From: Roseimaritima sp.
GTDB lineage: Bacteria > Planctomycetota > Planctomycetia > Pirellulales > Pirellulaceae
DNA length: 9,000 bases
Direction: 5' to 3'
Assembly: GCA_007124075.1 (NCBI GenBank)
Contig: SLFV01000334.1
Coordinates: 1-9,000, forward strand
Shown here: positions 1-6,858 of the stretch, one piece after another
Layout of the letters: each line of letters opens with the position of its first letter
How positions within the stretch are numbered: the first letter of the stretch is position 1
The notes under the pieces: generated by a model
Told to the model about the DNA's origin: nothing
What the model saw: only the letters and a program-made list of their open reading frames with translations
Database searches by the model: none
Made by a program: the position numbers and the translations under genes

Positions 1-126
1 GACCGTTCCAGGGTAGTCACCACGTTGCATGGTGGTGTCGGACTGGCGATGGCATGATTTCCTATCGGTTTCCAGGCAGTGGCCGAACATTGAATCGTTC
101 TCGCAGCATGAAGTCGGGCATCCAAC
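1..126. other. Left-edge region upstream of the PII gene, no gene assigned
   Basis: No supportable gene lies here. The + strand frame that enters from the left edge stops at 55-57 (TGA) after 18 codons and could be the tail of an upstream gene, but 18 residues are too few to identify. A 6-bp inverted repeat (CACCAC at 18-23, GTGGTG at 32-37, 8-base loop) could form a weak hairpin, with no T-run after it. I looked for a sigma-54 type GG/GC element, since PII genes are often nitrogen-regulated, and found no convincing match. Confidence 0.4.
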
Positions 127-474
127 GTGAAATTGATCATCGCAATTATTCAGCCAGAAAAATTGGAAGCGGTCAAGGACGCGCTCACCGAGGCAGAGGT
201 TGTTCGCTTGACCGTCATTGATTGCCAAGGGTTTGGTCGTCAGAAAGGTCAAGTCGGCATCTATCGTGGGCACGCGTTCGCTTACAACCTGTTGCGGAAA
301 GTGCAATTGCAAATCGCAGTCAACGAAGATTTTGTCCAGCCGACGGTCGACGCCATTTTGCGTGCGGCGCGAACGGGCGAAGCGGGAGCCATCGGGGACG
401 GCAAAATTTTCGTGGTTCCGATGGACGATTGCATCCGCATTCGCACGGGCGAACGCGGGGAAGAGGCGATCTGA
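127..474 (+). CDS. glnB: PII-family nitrogen regulatory protein (GlnB/GlnK type)
   Basis: This is a 115-residue PII signal-transduction protein. PII trimers sense 2-oxoglutarate and ATP/ADP and control targets such as ammonium transporters and glutamine synthetase regulation. Family landmarks are clear: N-terminal MKLIIAIIQPEKL, GFGRQKG at 35-41 (including Gln39), the T-loop around 42-57, Lys58, IGDGKIFV at 89-96 (ATP-binding B-loop), and IRIRTGE at 103-109 followed by the usual short acidic end. Aligned without gaps to E. coli GlnB, position 51, the tyrosine that is uridylylated there, is Phe (YRGHAF); the nearest Tyr is 53. The B-loop carries three extra residues (TGEAGAIGDGK against TGKIGDGK), so the Walker-type Lys is 93, not 90. 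The start is GTG at 127: an in-frame stop at 109-111 excludes anything upstream, and no clear Shine-Dalgarno is visible. No amt transporter gene is in the window, so GlnB and GlnK cannot be separated by context. Confidence 0.93.
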   Translation: MKLIIAIIQPEKLEAVKDALTEAEVVRLTVIDCQGFGRQKGQVGIYRGHAFAYNLLRKVQLQIAVNEDFVQPTVDAILRAARTGEAGAIGDGKIFVVPMDDCIRIRTGERGEEAI

Positions 475-505
475 ACCCGCTTTCCCCTCCTGCACGCACT
501 CTTTC

Positions 506-521
506 GGACGCGTTAGCGTCC
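506..521. terminator. Perfect hairpin GGACGC-GTTA-GCGTCC, possible terminator
   Basis: A perfect 6-bp GC-rich stem (506-511 with 516-521) closes a 4-base GTTA loop, 32 bases after the PII stop codon, between two convergent genes. No T-run follows on either strand, so it is not a canonical intrinsic terminator. It may act as a 3'-end stabiliser, or be one copy of a dispersed palindromic repeat. The pairing is seen directly; the function is inferred. Confidence 0.35.
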
Positions 522-608
522 AATGCCACTTACCTTAATCTATCTGTCAGCCTTAGACGCGAGCCCCAGGCCTTGTTGTGTCGAAGAGGCCATCGCGTTT
601 TCCGGCAC

Positions 609-632
609 CGCCCTCGCTGCGAAAGCGGGGCG
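609..632. terminator. GC-rich hairpin downstream of the oxidoreductase gene
   Basis: Bases 609-613 (CGCCC) pair with 628-632 (GGGCG), and 615-618 (CGCT) pair with 624-627 (AGCG), around a 5-base GCGAA loop, with one bulged T at 614. This gives a 9-bp stem. It begins 24 bases past the stop codon of the minus-strand oxidoreductase, where a 3'-end hairpin would be expected. No T-run follows in that direction, so termination is only a guess. Confidence 0.3.
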
Positions 633-656
633 TGTTGCGGAAAGGCGGTCGAGTAT

Positions 657-1700
657 TCAGCCGATCCGCACCGGCAGACCTGTCTTTGCCGATTCGTAGA
701 TTGCGCAGATGATTTCCACGCTCCGTCGGCCTTCCCGGCCACAAACCGCTGGTTCGGAGCCCGCTTGGATCGCCTTGACAAAATCGCTAAACAGCATCGT
801 ATGCCCGTGGTGACCGATCGCTGCCGGGTCGGAGGCTCCGCCCCCGGTTTTGGTTTTCGCTCCCAATTCATCACGAATGCGTTGGTCGTCGGCCAGTGCG
901 TCGGCAAAATCCCAAACCTTAATATCTTCCTCCTCCAATGTTGCCGAACCGCGACTGCCGGTGATTTCGATTCGTTTCAAGCTGCCGGGAAATGATGCCG
1001 TCGTCGCCTCGATCACCCCCAAGGCCCCGCTGGCAAACCGGACCGTCGCCACCGCGACATCCTCCACCTCAATCCGTTCATGAGCCAGAGTGCCAGCCAG
1101 CGCGCTAACCTCCGTAACCGGTCCCATGATCCACGCCAACAGGTCAACGGTATGGATCGCTTGATTCATCAACGCTCCCCCGCCATCCAGTTTCCAGGTG
1201 CCGCGCCAGGCCCCGCTATCGTAGTATTCCTGGCTGCGATACCACTTGATATAGGCATCCGCCAGAGTGACCACCCCGAACCTGCCTTGGTCGACGGCCG
1301 CTTTGATCACTTGCGAAGATTCATAAAAACGACTTTGGAAAGCCACCCCCAGCCGCACGTTCGCCTGCTTGCAAGCTTCGATGATTTCATCGCAACGTTC
1401 GACGGTGATTTCAAGTGGTTTTTCCACGAACACATGCTTCCCGGCTGCCGCGGCCGCCAACGCCGGTTCGAGGTGTAAACCGCTCGGGGTGCAAATCGTG
1501 ATCGCATCTACCTGCGGATCCGCCAGCATCGCTTGCAAGCTGTCCGCCGCGGTTCCACCATGCTCCTCGGCAAAGGCCTGGGCTTTCTCCCGCCGGGAGC
1601 TAGTGCAAGCGACCAATTCCGCACCCGGCGCGTCCTTGATGGCCCGCGCATGAAAATTTGCGATCATTCCACAACCAACAACACCAATTCCGATACTCAT
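657..1700 (-). CDS. Gfo/Idh/MocA family NAD(P)-dependent oxidoreductase
   Basis: This 347-residue protein has normal length for the family, which oxidises or reduces sugars, inositols and sugar nucleotides. The N-terminal Rossmann fold starts with GVVGCGMIANFHARA at 6-20 (GxGxxA dinucleotide loop). EKP at 93-95 supplies the usual catalytic Lys94. The C-terminal alpha/beta domain has DGGGALMNQAIHTVDLL at 172-188, with the active-site His183 and Asp186 arrangement. KWYRSQEYYDSG (152-163) and the Gly-rich block resemble the WlbA/WbpB-like sugar-nucleotide dehydrogenase branch, but the substrate cannot be read from sequence. The residue after strand beta-2 that is usually acidic in NAD-specific members lies in CTSSRREKA (32-40), so Ser/Arg here may favour NADP(H); this is inference. 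The ATG start puts the Rossmann strand at the very N-terminus, as is usual. The gene converges on the PII gene, diverges from mfd, and is probably monocistronic. Confidence 0.9.
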   Translation of the reverse strand: MSIGIGVVGCGMIANFHARAIKDAPGAELVACTSSRREKAQAFAEEHGGTAADSLQAMLADPQVDAITICTPSGLHLEPALAAAAAGKHVFVEKPLEITVERCDEIIEACKQANVRLGVAFQSRFYESSQVIKAAVDQGRFGVVTLADAYIKWYRSQEYYDSGAWRGTWKLDGGGALMNQAIHTVDLLAWIMGPVTEVSALAGTLAHERIEVEDVAVATVRFASGALGVIEATTASFPGSLKRIEITGSRGSATLEEEDIKVWDFADALADDQRIRDELGAKTKTGGGASDPAAIGHHGHTMLFSDFVKAIQAGSEPAVCGREGRRSVEIICAIYESAKTGLPVRIG

Positions 1701-1922
1701 CTGCGTTCACAATCTTTCGGCGGATACGAGGCAACAAAATGAAAATGGCTCCAGGACCGGCACCCTAGATCCTGGTCGATACGATACACTACGGCAGAAC
1801 GTCTGCGAAACCGGGTGGCATCGACGTCAGGCGTGATCGCACGGGTGTCCCACTGAACTTCCGGTGCCTGAGTATTCTGCCACGAAACGATGATCTGATG
1901 TAGGGATGAGGAAGCCGCGACC
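1701..1922. other. Divergent intergenic region between oxidoreductase gene and mfd
   Basis: This 222-base region must hold the start signals for both flanking genes. I see no good -35/-10 pair on either strand. A 6-bp inverted repeat (CCAGGA at 1751-1756, TCCTGG at 1770-1775, 13-base spacer) could be an operator or a weak hairpin. No credible small ORF was found. Confidence 0.4.
1908..1912 (+). promoter_or_regulatory. Shine-Dalgarno for mfd
   Basis: GAGGA, within the purine-rich GATGAGGAAG, lies 10 bases before the ATG at 1923 and supports that start codon. Confidence 0.5.
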
Positions 1923-4900
1923 ATGACGAAACTGGCGGCCCTGGGGCGAATTGACTTAACCGTGTTGCCCGAACTGCTGGCTGACTCCACTGAGCTGCGG
2001 GCCCGGTTGGACCAATGGAAACCTGGTACGAATTTATGGTTTGATGGTATCCATTCCAGTTTGCCAGCGCTACTGGCTGCCGCGATTGCGCAGCAAGGTC
2101 GCACTCTCTTGGTGGTGGTCCCCGAGGCGGTGGATGCCGACATCGTTGCAACCGACCTTGCTGCGTTCCATTTGCAGAACGTGGCAACGCTGCCGCTGTC
2201 AGCCAACACGCAAGCGCCCGAGTCGATTCGGGACACCGATTTTGCGGAGCGTGTGCAGGTTTTGCAGCGGTTACGCCGCGCCCAGCCGTGTGCCCAGCCG
2301 TTAATCGTTACCGCCTACGTTGGTGCCGCTTTACAGGCGGTTCCGGAACCCGAAGCGATCGCCCTCGCAACGCGAAAATTGGCCGTTGGTCAGCGTCTGG
2401 ACCTAAGTGACACGCGACGTTGGCTGGCCGAAGCGGGCTTCCATCCGGCAACGGCGGTCGAATTGCCGGGCGAATTTTGCCAGCGTGGCGGGATACTGGA
2501 TATCTATTCCCCCGATCAGCCGCTACCGGTACGGCTGGAACTGTTCGACGACGAAATCGAATCGATTCGCCAATTCGATCCCGGCAGCCAACGCAGCACG
2601 AATCGGTTGCAGGAGATCGAGATCGCCGCGATTGGATCAGCGGTCACCCGTCCAGGGCAGTTGATCGACTACTTGGATCCCGAGGCCGTGGTGTTGATCG
2701 TAGATCCCGAGCGTTGTCAGAAAAATGCCGAAGCGTTGGTCAAACGGAATGCCGAATCGGGGGATTACCAAAACTGGAACGCGCTGCTGTCCAGTTTTGT
2801 GGGGCATCGGGTTGGCCTAGCTTGCGACATGGCACCCGGCGATGCGGAAAACTTAATCGCCGTGCAATCGGGTTCGGTCGATAGTTTCATTGGGAATCTG
2901 GAACACGCTCAGGAGCGAATCGATACGGTTGCGGCGGGGCATCGTGTCATCTTGGTGGGTGACACGGCGGCGGAGGCGGAGCGTCTGTCGGAGTTATTGC
3001 GTTCTACCGCGGCGGCGCGCGAAGGGCGTTTGCATGTCACCGTTGCGTCACTGAGTAGCGGTTTTCGCTTGCCAAACGTGGAGGTCCTTGTCCTGACGGG
3101 TGCGGAGCTGTTTCATCGCAGCCCGGTGCGGCGGGTCAAGACGCGAGTACGCGGAAAGCCAATTGATAGTTTTTTACAATTGGAAACGGGCGATTTGGTC
3201 GTTCATTTATCCCACGGAATCGGGCTGTATCGCGGCATGCGATTGCTGGAAGTCGAGGGTCACGGACAGGAACATTTGGTGATCGAATTCGCGCAGGGGA
3301 CAACGGTCTACGTTCCCGCAGCTCGCATCGGTTTAATCCAACGTTACGTCGGCGGCACCAAGACGCGCCCACGGCTGGCAAAGATTGGCGGCGCGTCGTG
3401 GAGCAAGCAGCAGAAGGCAGCGTCGGCGGCTGTTCAGGACATGGCGGCCGAATTACTGGAGGTCCAAGCGCAGCGTGCCTCCCGCCAAGGGCTCGCGTTC
3501 AACGTCGATAGCCATTGGCAGCATCAGTTCGACGCGATCTTTCCGTACAACGAAACACCCGACCAGCAACGCGCGATCGATGCGCTCAAAGAAGACATGC
3601 AGCAACCGCGCCCCATGGATCGGCTGATCTGCGGAGATGTTGGTTATGGCAAAACGGAGGTCGCCATGCGGGCGGCTTTCAAAGCGGTGGATAGCGGGTT
3701 TCAAGTCGCGGTTTTGGTCCCAACGACCGTCCTGGCCGAACAACATTACCATAGCTTCCTGCAGCGGATGGCCGATTTTCCGTTTGATATCGCCAAATTA
3801 AGCCGCTTTGTTCCCGCCAGCGAGCAGCGGGAGATTGTTAAGCGAATCCGGGCGGGAAACGTGGATATCGTGATTGGGACGCATCGATTAGCATCCAAGG
3901 ACATTCAGTTTTACAATTTGGGCTTGGTGGTGATCGACGAGGAGCAACGCTTCGGCGTGGCGGTCAAGGAACGCTTGAAAACACTCCATAGTAATGTCGA
4001 CGTCCTAACCTTATCCGCAACACCCATCCCACGAACATTACATATGGCGTTGGTCGGTGTCCGCGATATCAGCAACCTGGAAACGCCTCCGGAAGACCGC
4101 GTGCCGGTCGAAACGCACGTGGGCCGCTGGAACGATCACCTGATTCGCGAGGCGATTGTCCGCGAACTGAATCGCGGCGGCCAGATTTATTTTGTCCATA
4201 ACCGCATTGGTGATATGGGCCAGATCGCCCAACGCATCCAAGAGATCGTCCCCGAGGTACGGATTGGCTGTGGACATGGCCAGATGGAAGAGGGGCGACT
4301 GGAAAAGCTGATGGTCGACTTTATCGATCGCAAGTTTGACCTGCTGCTGGCAACAACCATCATCGAAAGCGGGTTGGACATCCCCAATGCCAACACAATC
4401 TTTGTCAACCAAGCCAATCGTTACGGCTTGGCCGACCTGCATCAATTGCGTGGACGTGTGGGCAGGTACAAACATCAGGCTTACGCGTATTTGTTGGTGG
4501 ACCGCAATCAAACGATTACACCTGAGGCTGCAAAGCGGTTGCGTGCGATCGAGGAGTTTTCGCACATGGGCGCGGGGTTTGCGATTTCGATGCGCGACTT
4601 GGAAATTCGCGGTGCAGGGAACTTGCTGGGTTCGCAGCAAAGTGGCCACATTGCCGCGATTGGTTACGAACTCTACTGCCGTTTGCTGGAAGACGCGGTC
4701 CGCGAAGCCCAGAAATTGCCCCCCAAGATTTCGGCTCAGGTCGATATCGATCTACCTGTGGAGGCATATCTTCCGCCGCAGTACGTGCCCAACATGCGTC
4801 ACAAAATTGACCTCTACCGACGCATCGCGCGACTGGAGGGGGTCACACAGATCGAGGAGATTCGGAGCGAACTGATCGATCGGTTTGGCACCCCGCCGGC

Positions 4901-5165
4901 TGCGGTCGAGCGAATGCTGCAACTGGCCGAACTTCGCTTGGAAGCCGCAATTTGGTCAATCACGGGAATTGCGACCGAAAATGACTTTTTGGTTCTGCGT
5001 TACCGCGATTCCGGGTTGTTGGAACAGCTTGCCCGCCGCAGCCGGCATCCGGTGCGGATTGTCGATCGTGGGAAGGCGTACGTTCCTGTTCGCGGGGTCG
5101 ATCTCACCGATCCGACCGGCAGTGGCTGGCTGGAATTGGCACGGAATGTCGTGCAGATTGGCTGA
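1923..5165 (+). CDS. mfd: Transcription-repair coupling factor Mfd
   Basis: Mfd recognises RNA polymerase stalled at DNA lesions, pushes it off using ATP-driven DNA translocation, and recruits UvrA for nucleotide excision repair. The protein has 1080 residues, within the normal range (E. coli about 1148). Domains in order: a UvrB-homology region whose ATPase loop is degenerate (about 40-56 has no GKT) but which keeps RGGILDIY (188-195) and the FDDEIESIRQFDP block (208-220); a middle linker; the RNA-polymerase-interacting domain from about 416 (GDLVVHLSHGIGLYRG, 423-438) to about 478; a RecG-like superfamily 2 translocase with Walker A GDVGYGKT (571-578), Walker B DEEQ (672-675), SATP (698-701), ESGLDIPNA (815-823) and QLRGRVGR (841-848); and the C-terminal TRCF domain from about 945 to 1040. 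All translocase motifs are intact, so it should be functional. The 3' 210 bases are overlapped on the opposite strand by the exporter gene. Confidence 0.98.
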   Translation: MTKLAALGRIDLTVLPELLADSTELRARLDQWKPGTNLWFDGIHSSLPALLAAAIAQQGRTLLVVVPEAVDADIVATDLAAFHLQNVATLPLSANTQAPESIRDTDFAERVQVLQRLRRAQPCAQPLIVTAYVGAALQAVPEPEAIALATRKLAVGQRLDLSDTRRWLAEAGFHPATAVELPGEFCQRGGILDIYSPDQPLPVRLELFDDEIESIRQFDPGSQRSTNRLQEIEIAAIGSAVTRPGQLIDYLDPEAVVLIVDPERCQKNAEALVKRNAESGDYQNWNALLSSFVGHRVGLACDMAPGDAENLIAVQSGSVDSFIGNLEHAQERIDTVAAGHRVILVGDTAAEAERLSELLRSTAAAREGRLHVTVASLSSGFRLPNVEVLVLTGAELFHRSPVRRVKTRVRGKPIDSFLQLETGDLVVHLSHGIGLYRGMRLLEVEGHGQEHLVIEFAQGTTVYVPAARIGLIQRYVGGTKTRPRLAKIGGASWSKQQKAASAAVQDMAAELLEVQAQRASRQGLAFNVDSHWQHQFDAIFPYNETPDQQRAIDALKEDMQQPRPMDRLICGDVGYGKTEVAMRAAFKAVDSGFQVAVLVPTTVLAEQHYHSFLQRMADFPFDIAKLSRFVPASEQREIVKRIRAGNVDIVIGTHRLASKDIQFYNLGLVVIDEEQRFGVAVKERLKTLHSNVDVLTLSATPIPRTLHMALVGVRDISNLETPPEDRVPVETHVGRWNDHLIREAIVRELNRGGQIYFVHNRIGDMGQIAQRIQEIVPEVRIGCGHGQMEEGRLEKLMVDFIDRKFDLLLATTIIESGLDIPNANTIFVNQANRYGLADLHQLRGRVGRYKHQAYAYLLVDRNQTITPEAAKRLRAIEEFSHMGAGFAISMRDLEIRGAGNLLGSQQSGHIAAIGYELYCRLLEDAVREAQKLPPKISAQVDIDLPVEAYLPPQYVPNMRHKIDLYRRIARLEGVTQIEEIRSELIDRFGTPPAAVERMLQLAELRLEAAIWSITGIATENDFLVLRYRDSGLLEQLARRSRHPVRIVDRGKAYVPVRGVDLTDPTGSGWLELARNVVQIG
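4956..5165. other. Antisense overlap between exporter tail and mfd 3' end
   Basis: The minus-strand exporter frame has no stop until the TGA at 4956-4958, so it lies opposite mfd codons 1012-1080. The two genes are in exact codon register: 4956 is a codon boundary in both. In this register an antisense stop can arise only opposite a TTA, CTA or TCA codon in mfd. The first is the TCA serine codon 1012, which is exactly where the exporter frame ends. The long tail therefore follows from rare-codon avoidance in mfd once no stop exists in the 50 bases before it. Whether these 69 residues are really part of the exporter is unproven. Confidence 0.7.
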
Positions 5166-5984
5166 GCCCGAATTTGGGGGTGCTCGCTTGTGGCTTGGTT
5201 CCGAGCCCGTCGAAGATTTCTGCAGCAACGGACTGAATATCGAGGTGGCTCCCAGGACCAGTAACAAACCTAACGTCACACTTCGCAAGCGTTTGCGTCC
5301 CAGTCGCGTCCCTACTTGTAGACCGAAATGCGTGACCAACAGCAGCCAAGGCACCAACAGCAATGTCAGTTGAGCCGTGTGCCAAATGCGATCACCAAAC
5401 AGTAAGTACAAAAGGATCAAACCCGGTGCCAGGCTGATCAAATACATGCAAAACAGGAATCCTCGGGTGCGACGGGTTCCCCAGTCGTGAGCCTGAACCC
5501 AGAAAACCATCAGGGGACCACCAATGCCGACCAATCCCTGCAAAAAACCTGAAGCAAGAAAGGCGGAGATCGTCGCTGCGGGCGGCATCGTTTGACGCGT
5601 TCGGGGACGCAGGCAGATGATCGCCAAGCTGGCCAGGATCACCCCAGCCCCGACAAATTGTTGGATCAACGTGCGCGGCAAGGTTTCCACTTGAAACAGC
5701 AGCAGCGCCCCCAACGGAAGCCCCGCCAGTCGCAGCGCCCCGGGCACGCCCACATCGGCAAAAACAATTTCTTTGCGAAATGCCCAAACCCCGGAAATGT
5801 TTTGCGGGATCGTGGAAATCAGGAGCGCCGCTTGGGCTTCGGGGATGCCAAATCGGCCGCTCAGAAGCAACAAAGGTATCGTCAGCAGCCCCGCAGCAAA
5901 TCCCGAGGATGCTTGCACGAAAATTCCCAGCGACAATACCAGGGTCAACGTCAGCAATGCCGCAGAGGTGTCCAATGATTTCAT
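4956..5984 (-). CDS. TauE/SafE family membrane exporter (putative sulfite/anion exporter)
   Basis: This is an integral membrane protein of the TauE/SafE (formerly DUF81) family, whose members are proposed to export sulfite, sulfoacetate or related anions; the substrate here is unknown. From ATG 5984 it has 342 residues. Residues about 8-252 hold eight or nine hydrophobic segments. The two family half-repeats are visible as QASSGFAAGLLTIPLLLL (24-41) and FLQGLVGIGGPLMVFW (147-162). The frame is open back to an ATG at 6080 (374 residues), but the extra 32 residues are polar and cysteine-bearing and sit before the first membrane segment. The promoter candidate at 6012-6040 also lies inside that extension, so 5984 is preferred. 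The C-terminus is odd: residues 257-342 are hydrophilic, Pro/Arg/Asn-rich and without visible domain signals, and the last 69 are antisense to mfd. The usual family end would fall near residue 256. Confidence 0.82.
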   Translation of the reverse strand: MKSLDTSAALLTLTLVLSLGIFVQASSGFAAGLLTIPLLLLSGRFGIPEAQAALLISTIPQNISGVWAFRKEIVFADVGVPGALRLAGLPLGALLLFQVETLPRTLIQQFVGAGVILASLAIICLRPRTRQTMPPAATISAFLASGFLQGLVGIGGPLMVFWVQAHDWGTRRTRGFLFCMYLISLAPGLILLYLLFGDRIWHTAQLTLLLVPWLLLVTHFGLQVGTRLGRKRLRSVTLGLLLVLGATSIFSPLLQKSSTGSEPSHKRAPPNSGSANLHDIPCQFQPATAGRIGEIDPANRNVRLPTIDNPHRMPAAAGKLFQQPGIAVTQNQKVIFGRNSRD

Positions 5985-6011
5985 GCCCGGGTTTGTCGAT
6001 TTGTCTGCTCG

Positions 6012-6040
6012 GTTACACTTTGACAGAATTGACGTTGCAA
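6012..6040 (-). promoter_or_regulatory. Candidate sigma70-like promoter for the exporter gene
   Basis: Read on the minus strand, TTGCAA (6035-6040) and TGTAAC (6012-6017) are separated by exactly 17 bases and each match the -35 and -10 consensus at four of six positions. Initiation would fall near 6005, about 20 bases before the ATG at 5984. Planctomycete promoters often depart from the E. coli consensus, so this is a suggestion only. Confidence 0.35.
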
Positions 6041-6089
6041 TGCACCCCGGGCACTTACTCCCTTCCCTGGCCCCGTCCATTGAGGTAGC

Positions 6090-6099
6090 GGTAATTACC
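6090..6099. promoter_or_regulatory. Perfect palindrome GGTAATTACC, candidate operator
   Basis: A perfect 10-bp palindrome lies between the divergent exporter (start 5984) and nitroreductase (start 6142) genes, 42 bases before the nitroreductase ATG. The location and symmetry suit a dimeric repressor or activator site, but no regulator gene is in the window and the sequence does not match an operator I can name. Confidence 0.3.
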
Positions 6100-6131
6100 T
6101 AACGGGGGGCGGGGTTCTTTGTAAATGGAAA

Positions 6132-6138
6132 AGGAAGG
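6132..6138 (+). promoter_or_regulatory. Shine-Dalgarno for the nitroreductase gene
   Basis: AGGAAGG lies in a purine-rich run (6128-6139) just before the ATG at 6142. It is a strong match with slightly short spacing, and it fixes the start. Confidence 0.55.
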
Positions 6139-6141
6139 GTC

Positions 6142-6813
6142 ATGAACACGCGGTATGAACAAATTGCTCAAGTGGTCCGGAGTCGGCAGACGCTGAAGGT
6201 CCTGGCAGACCCGGCGGCCCCGGTTTCTATCAGCCAGCAAGCGGTGCTTGCTGGCGACGCGGTGGTCGCCCAGGCAGTCGCCGATGCAGGCTGGGCCCCC
6301 TTCCATTATGATCGCAAAGTCAACGGCATCGCCGAACCTTGGCGGGCATACATGCTGCCCCAGGGTATCTGCCGCGAGCTTGCATCCCAATTGCCTGCGT
6401 GGTTCAGCGACCTAAAACCGGGTAACAAGATGCCCGCAATGTTGAGCGCCTGTGGGTCGGTCGTGCTGGTCACTTGGTTGCCTCAGACGCAATCCGAAAT
6501 CCGTGACACCGATAAACTGCGGCAAGTCAACGACGAGCATCTGGCCGCCGCCGCCGCGATGGTCCAAAACCTATTACTGCTGCTGCAGGCGGCAGGCTAT
6601 GGATCGTACTGGTCCAGCGGGGGTAAATTTTGTGATTCCTCGCTGATGCGAAGGCTGGGGATTGATGCTGCGGAGCAACTGATCGCGGCGGTGTATGTCG
6701 AATACCCGGAAACGCAGGATCAACCGCTGCAGCGGATCGCGGGCAGTCACCGAAAGCGGCGAAGCCCCGCACACGATTGGTTTCGCAAGTTGACCGAACA
6801 CTCGCATGAATAA
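6142..6813 (+). CDS. Nitroreductase-family flavoprotein
   Basis: This 223-residue protein resembles the FMN-dependent nitroreductase superfamily, which uses NAD(P)H to reduce nitro compounds, quinones or other acceptors; the real substrate is unknown. Visible signals: the N-terminal RSRQTLKV (13-20), at the position of the family's RRS-type FMN-phosphate contact; AGWAPFHYDR (49-58) followed by PWRAYML (66-72); CGSVVLVTWLP (104-114), a core strand; NDEHLAAAAAMVQNLLLLL (130-148) running into QAAGYGSYWSSGGKF (149-163), the long helix plus Gly-rich segment typical of the fold; and AAVYVEYPE (182-190) as the last core strand. The C-terminal 25 residues are basic (GSHRKRRSP, 201-209). The start has a good ribosome-binding site. 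The gene diverges from the exporter and is followed after 45 bases by an uncharacterised gene and then a redoxin gene, so a redox role within one transcript is plausible. The family call is firmer than any functional one. Confidence 0.82.
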   Translation: MNTRYEQIAQVVRSRQTLKVLADPAAPVSISQQAVLAGDAVVAQAVADAGWAPFHYDRKVNGIAEPWRAYMLPQGICRELASQLPAWFSDLKPGNKMPAMLSACGSVVLVTWLPQTQSEIRDTDKLRQVNDEHLAAAAAMVQNLLLLLQAAGYGSYWSSGGKFCDSSLMRRLGIDAAEQLIAAVYVEYPETQDQPLQRIAGSHRKRRSPAHDWFRKLTEHSHE

Positions 6814-6845
6814 TCCGGATTGAATTGTTAGCAACCGCAGTACGT

Positions 6846-6850
6846 AAGGA
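6846..6850 (+). promoter_or_regulatory. Shine-Dalgarno deciding the start of the 6859 gene
   Basis: AAGGA is 8 bases before the ATG at 6859 but only 5 before the in-frame GTG at 6856, so spacing favours the ATG. Confidence 0.5.
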
Positions 6851-6858
6851 ATCCAGTG

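Noticed and set aside
58..93. Possible sigma-54 promoter upstream of PII (TGGCCG ... TTGAA)
   Set aside because: The spacing is one base short and the -12 GC is absent, so it does not meet the consensus.
222..995. Long + strand open frame spanning the PII gene end and the oxidoreductase 3' end
   Set aside because: It overlaps PII out of frame and is antisense to the oxidoreductase. Its composition is Arg/Pro/Ala-rich with no domain; it is a GC-driven shadow frame.
1697..2236. Minus-strand open frame of 179 residues across the mfd start and intergenic region
   Set aside because: Most of it lies opposite the conserved N-terminus of mfd, it has no recognisable motif, and the real divergent gene starts at 1700.
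4038..4649. Minus-strand open frame of 203 residues inside mfd
   Set aside because: It is antisense to the most conserved translocase motifs of Mfd, with no domain signal or ribosome-binding site.
5164..5206. Hairpins (GAGC/GCTC and GCTCG/CGAGC) as a terminator after mfd
   Set aside because: The stems are 4-6 bp with bulges or long loops and no T-run. They also fall within the exporter frame, so support is too weak to annotate.
5984..6053. Inverted copies of CCCGGGCA flanking the exporter promoter candidate
   Set aside because: The 8-bp repeats have a GC-palindromic core that recurs easily by chance in GC-rich DNA, and one copy overlaps the start codon. No further support.
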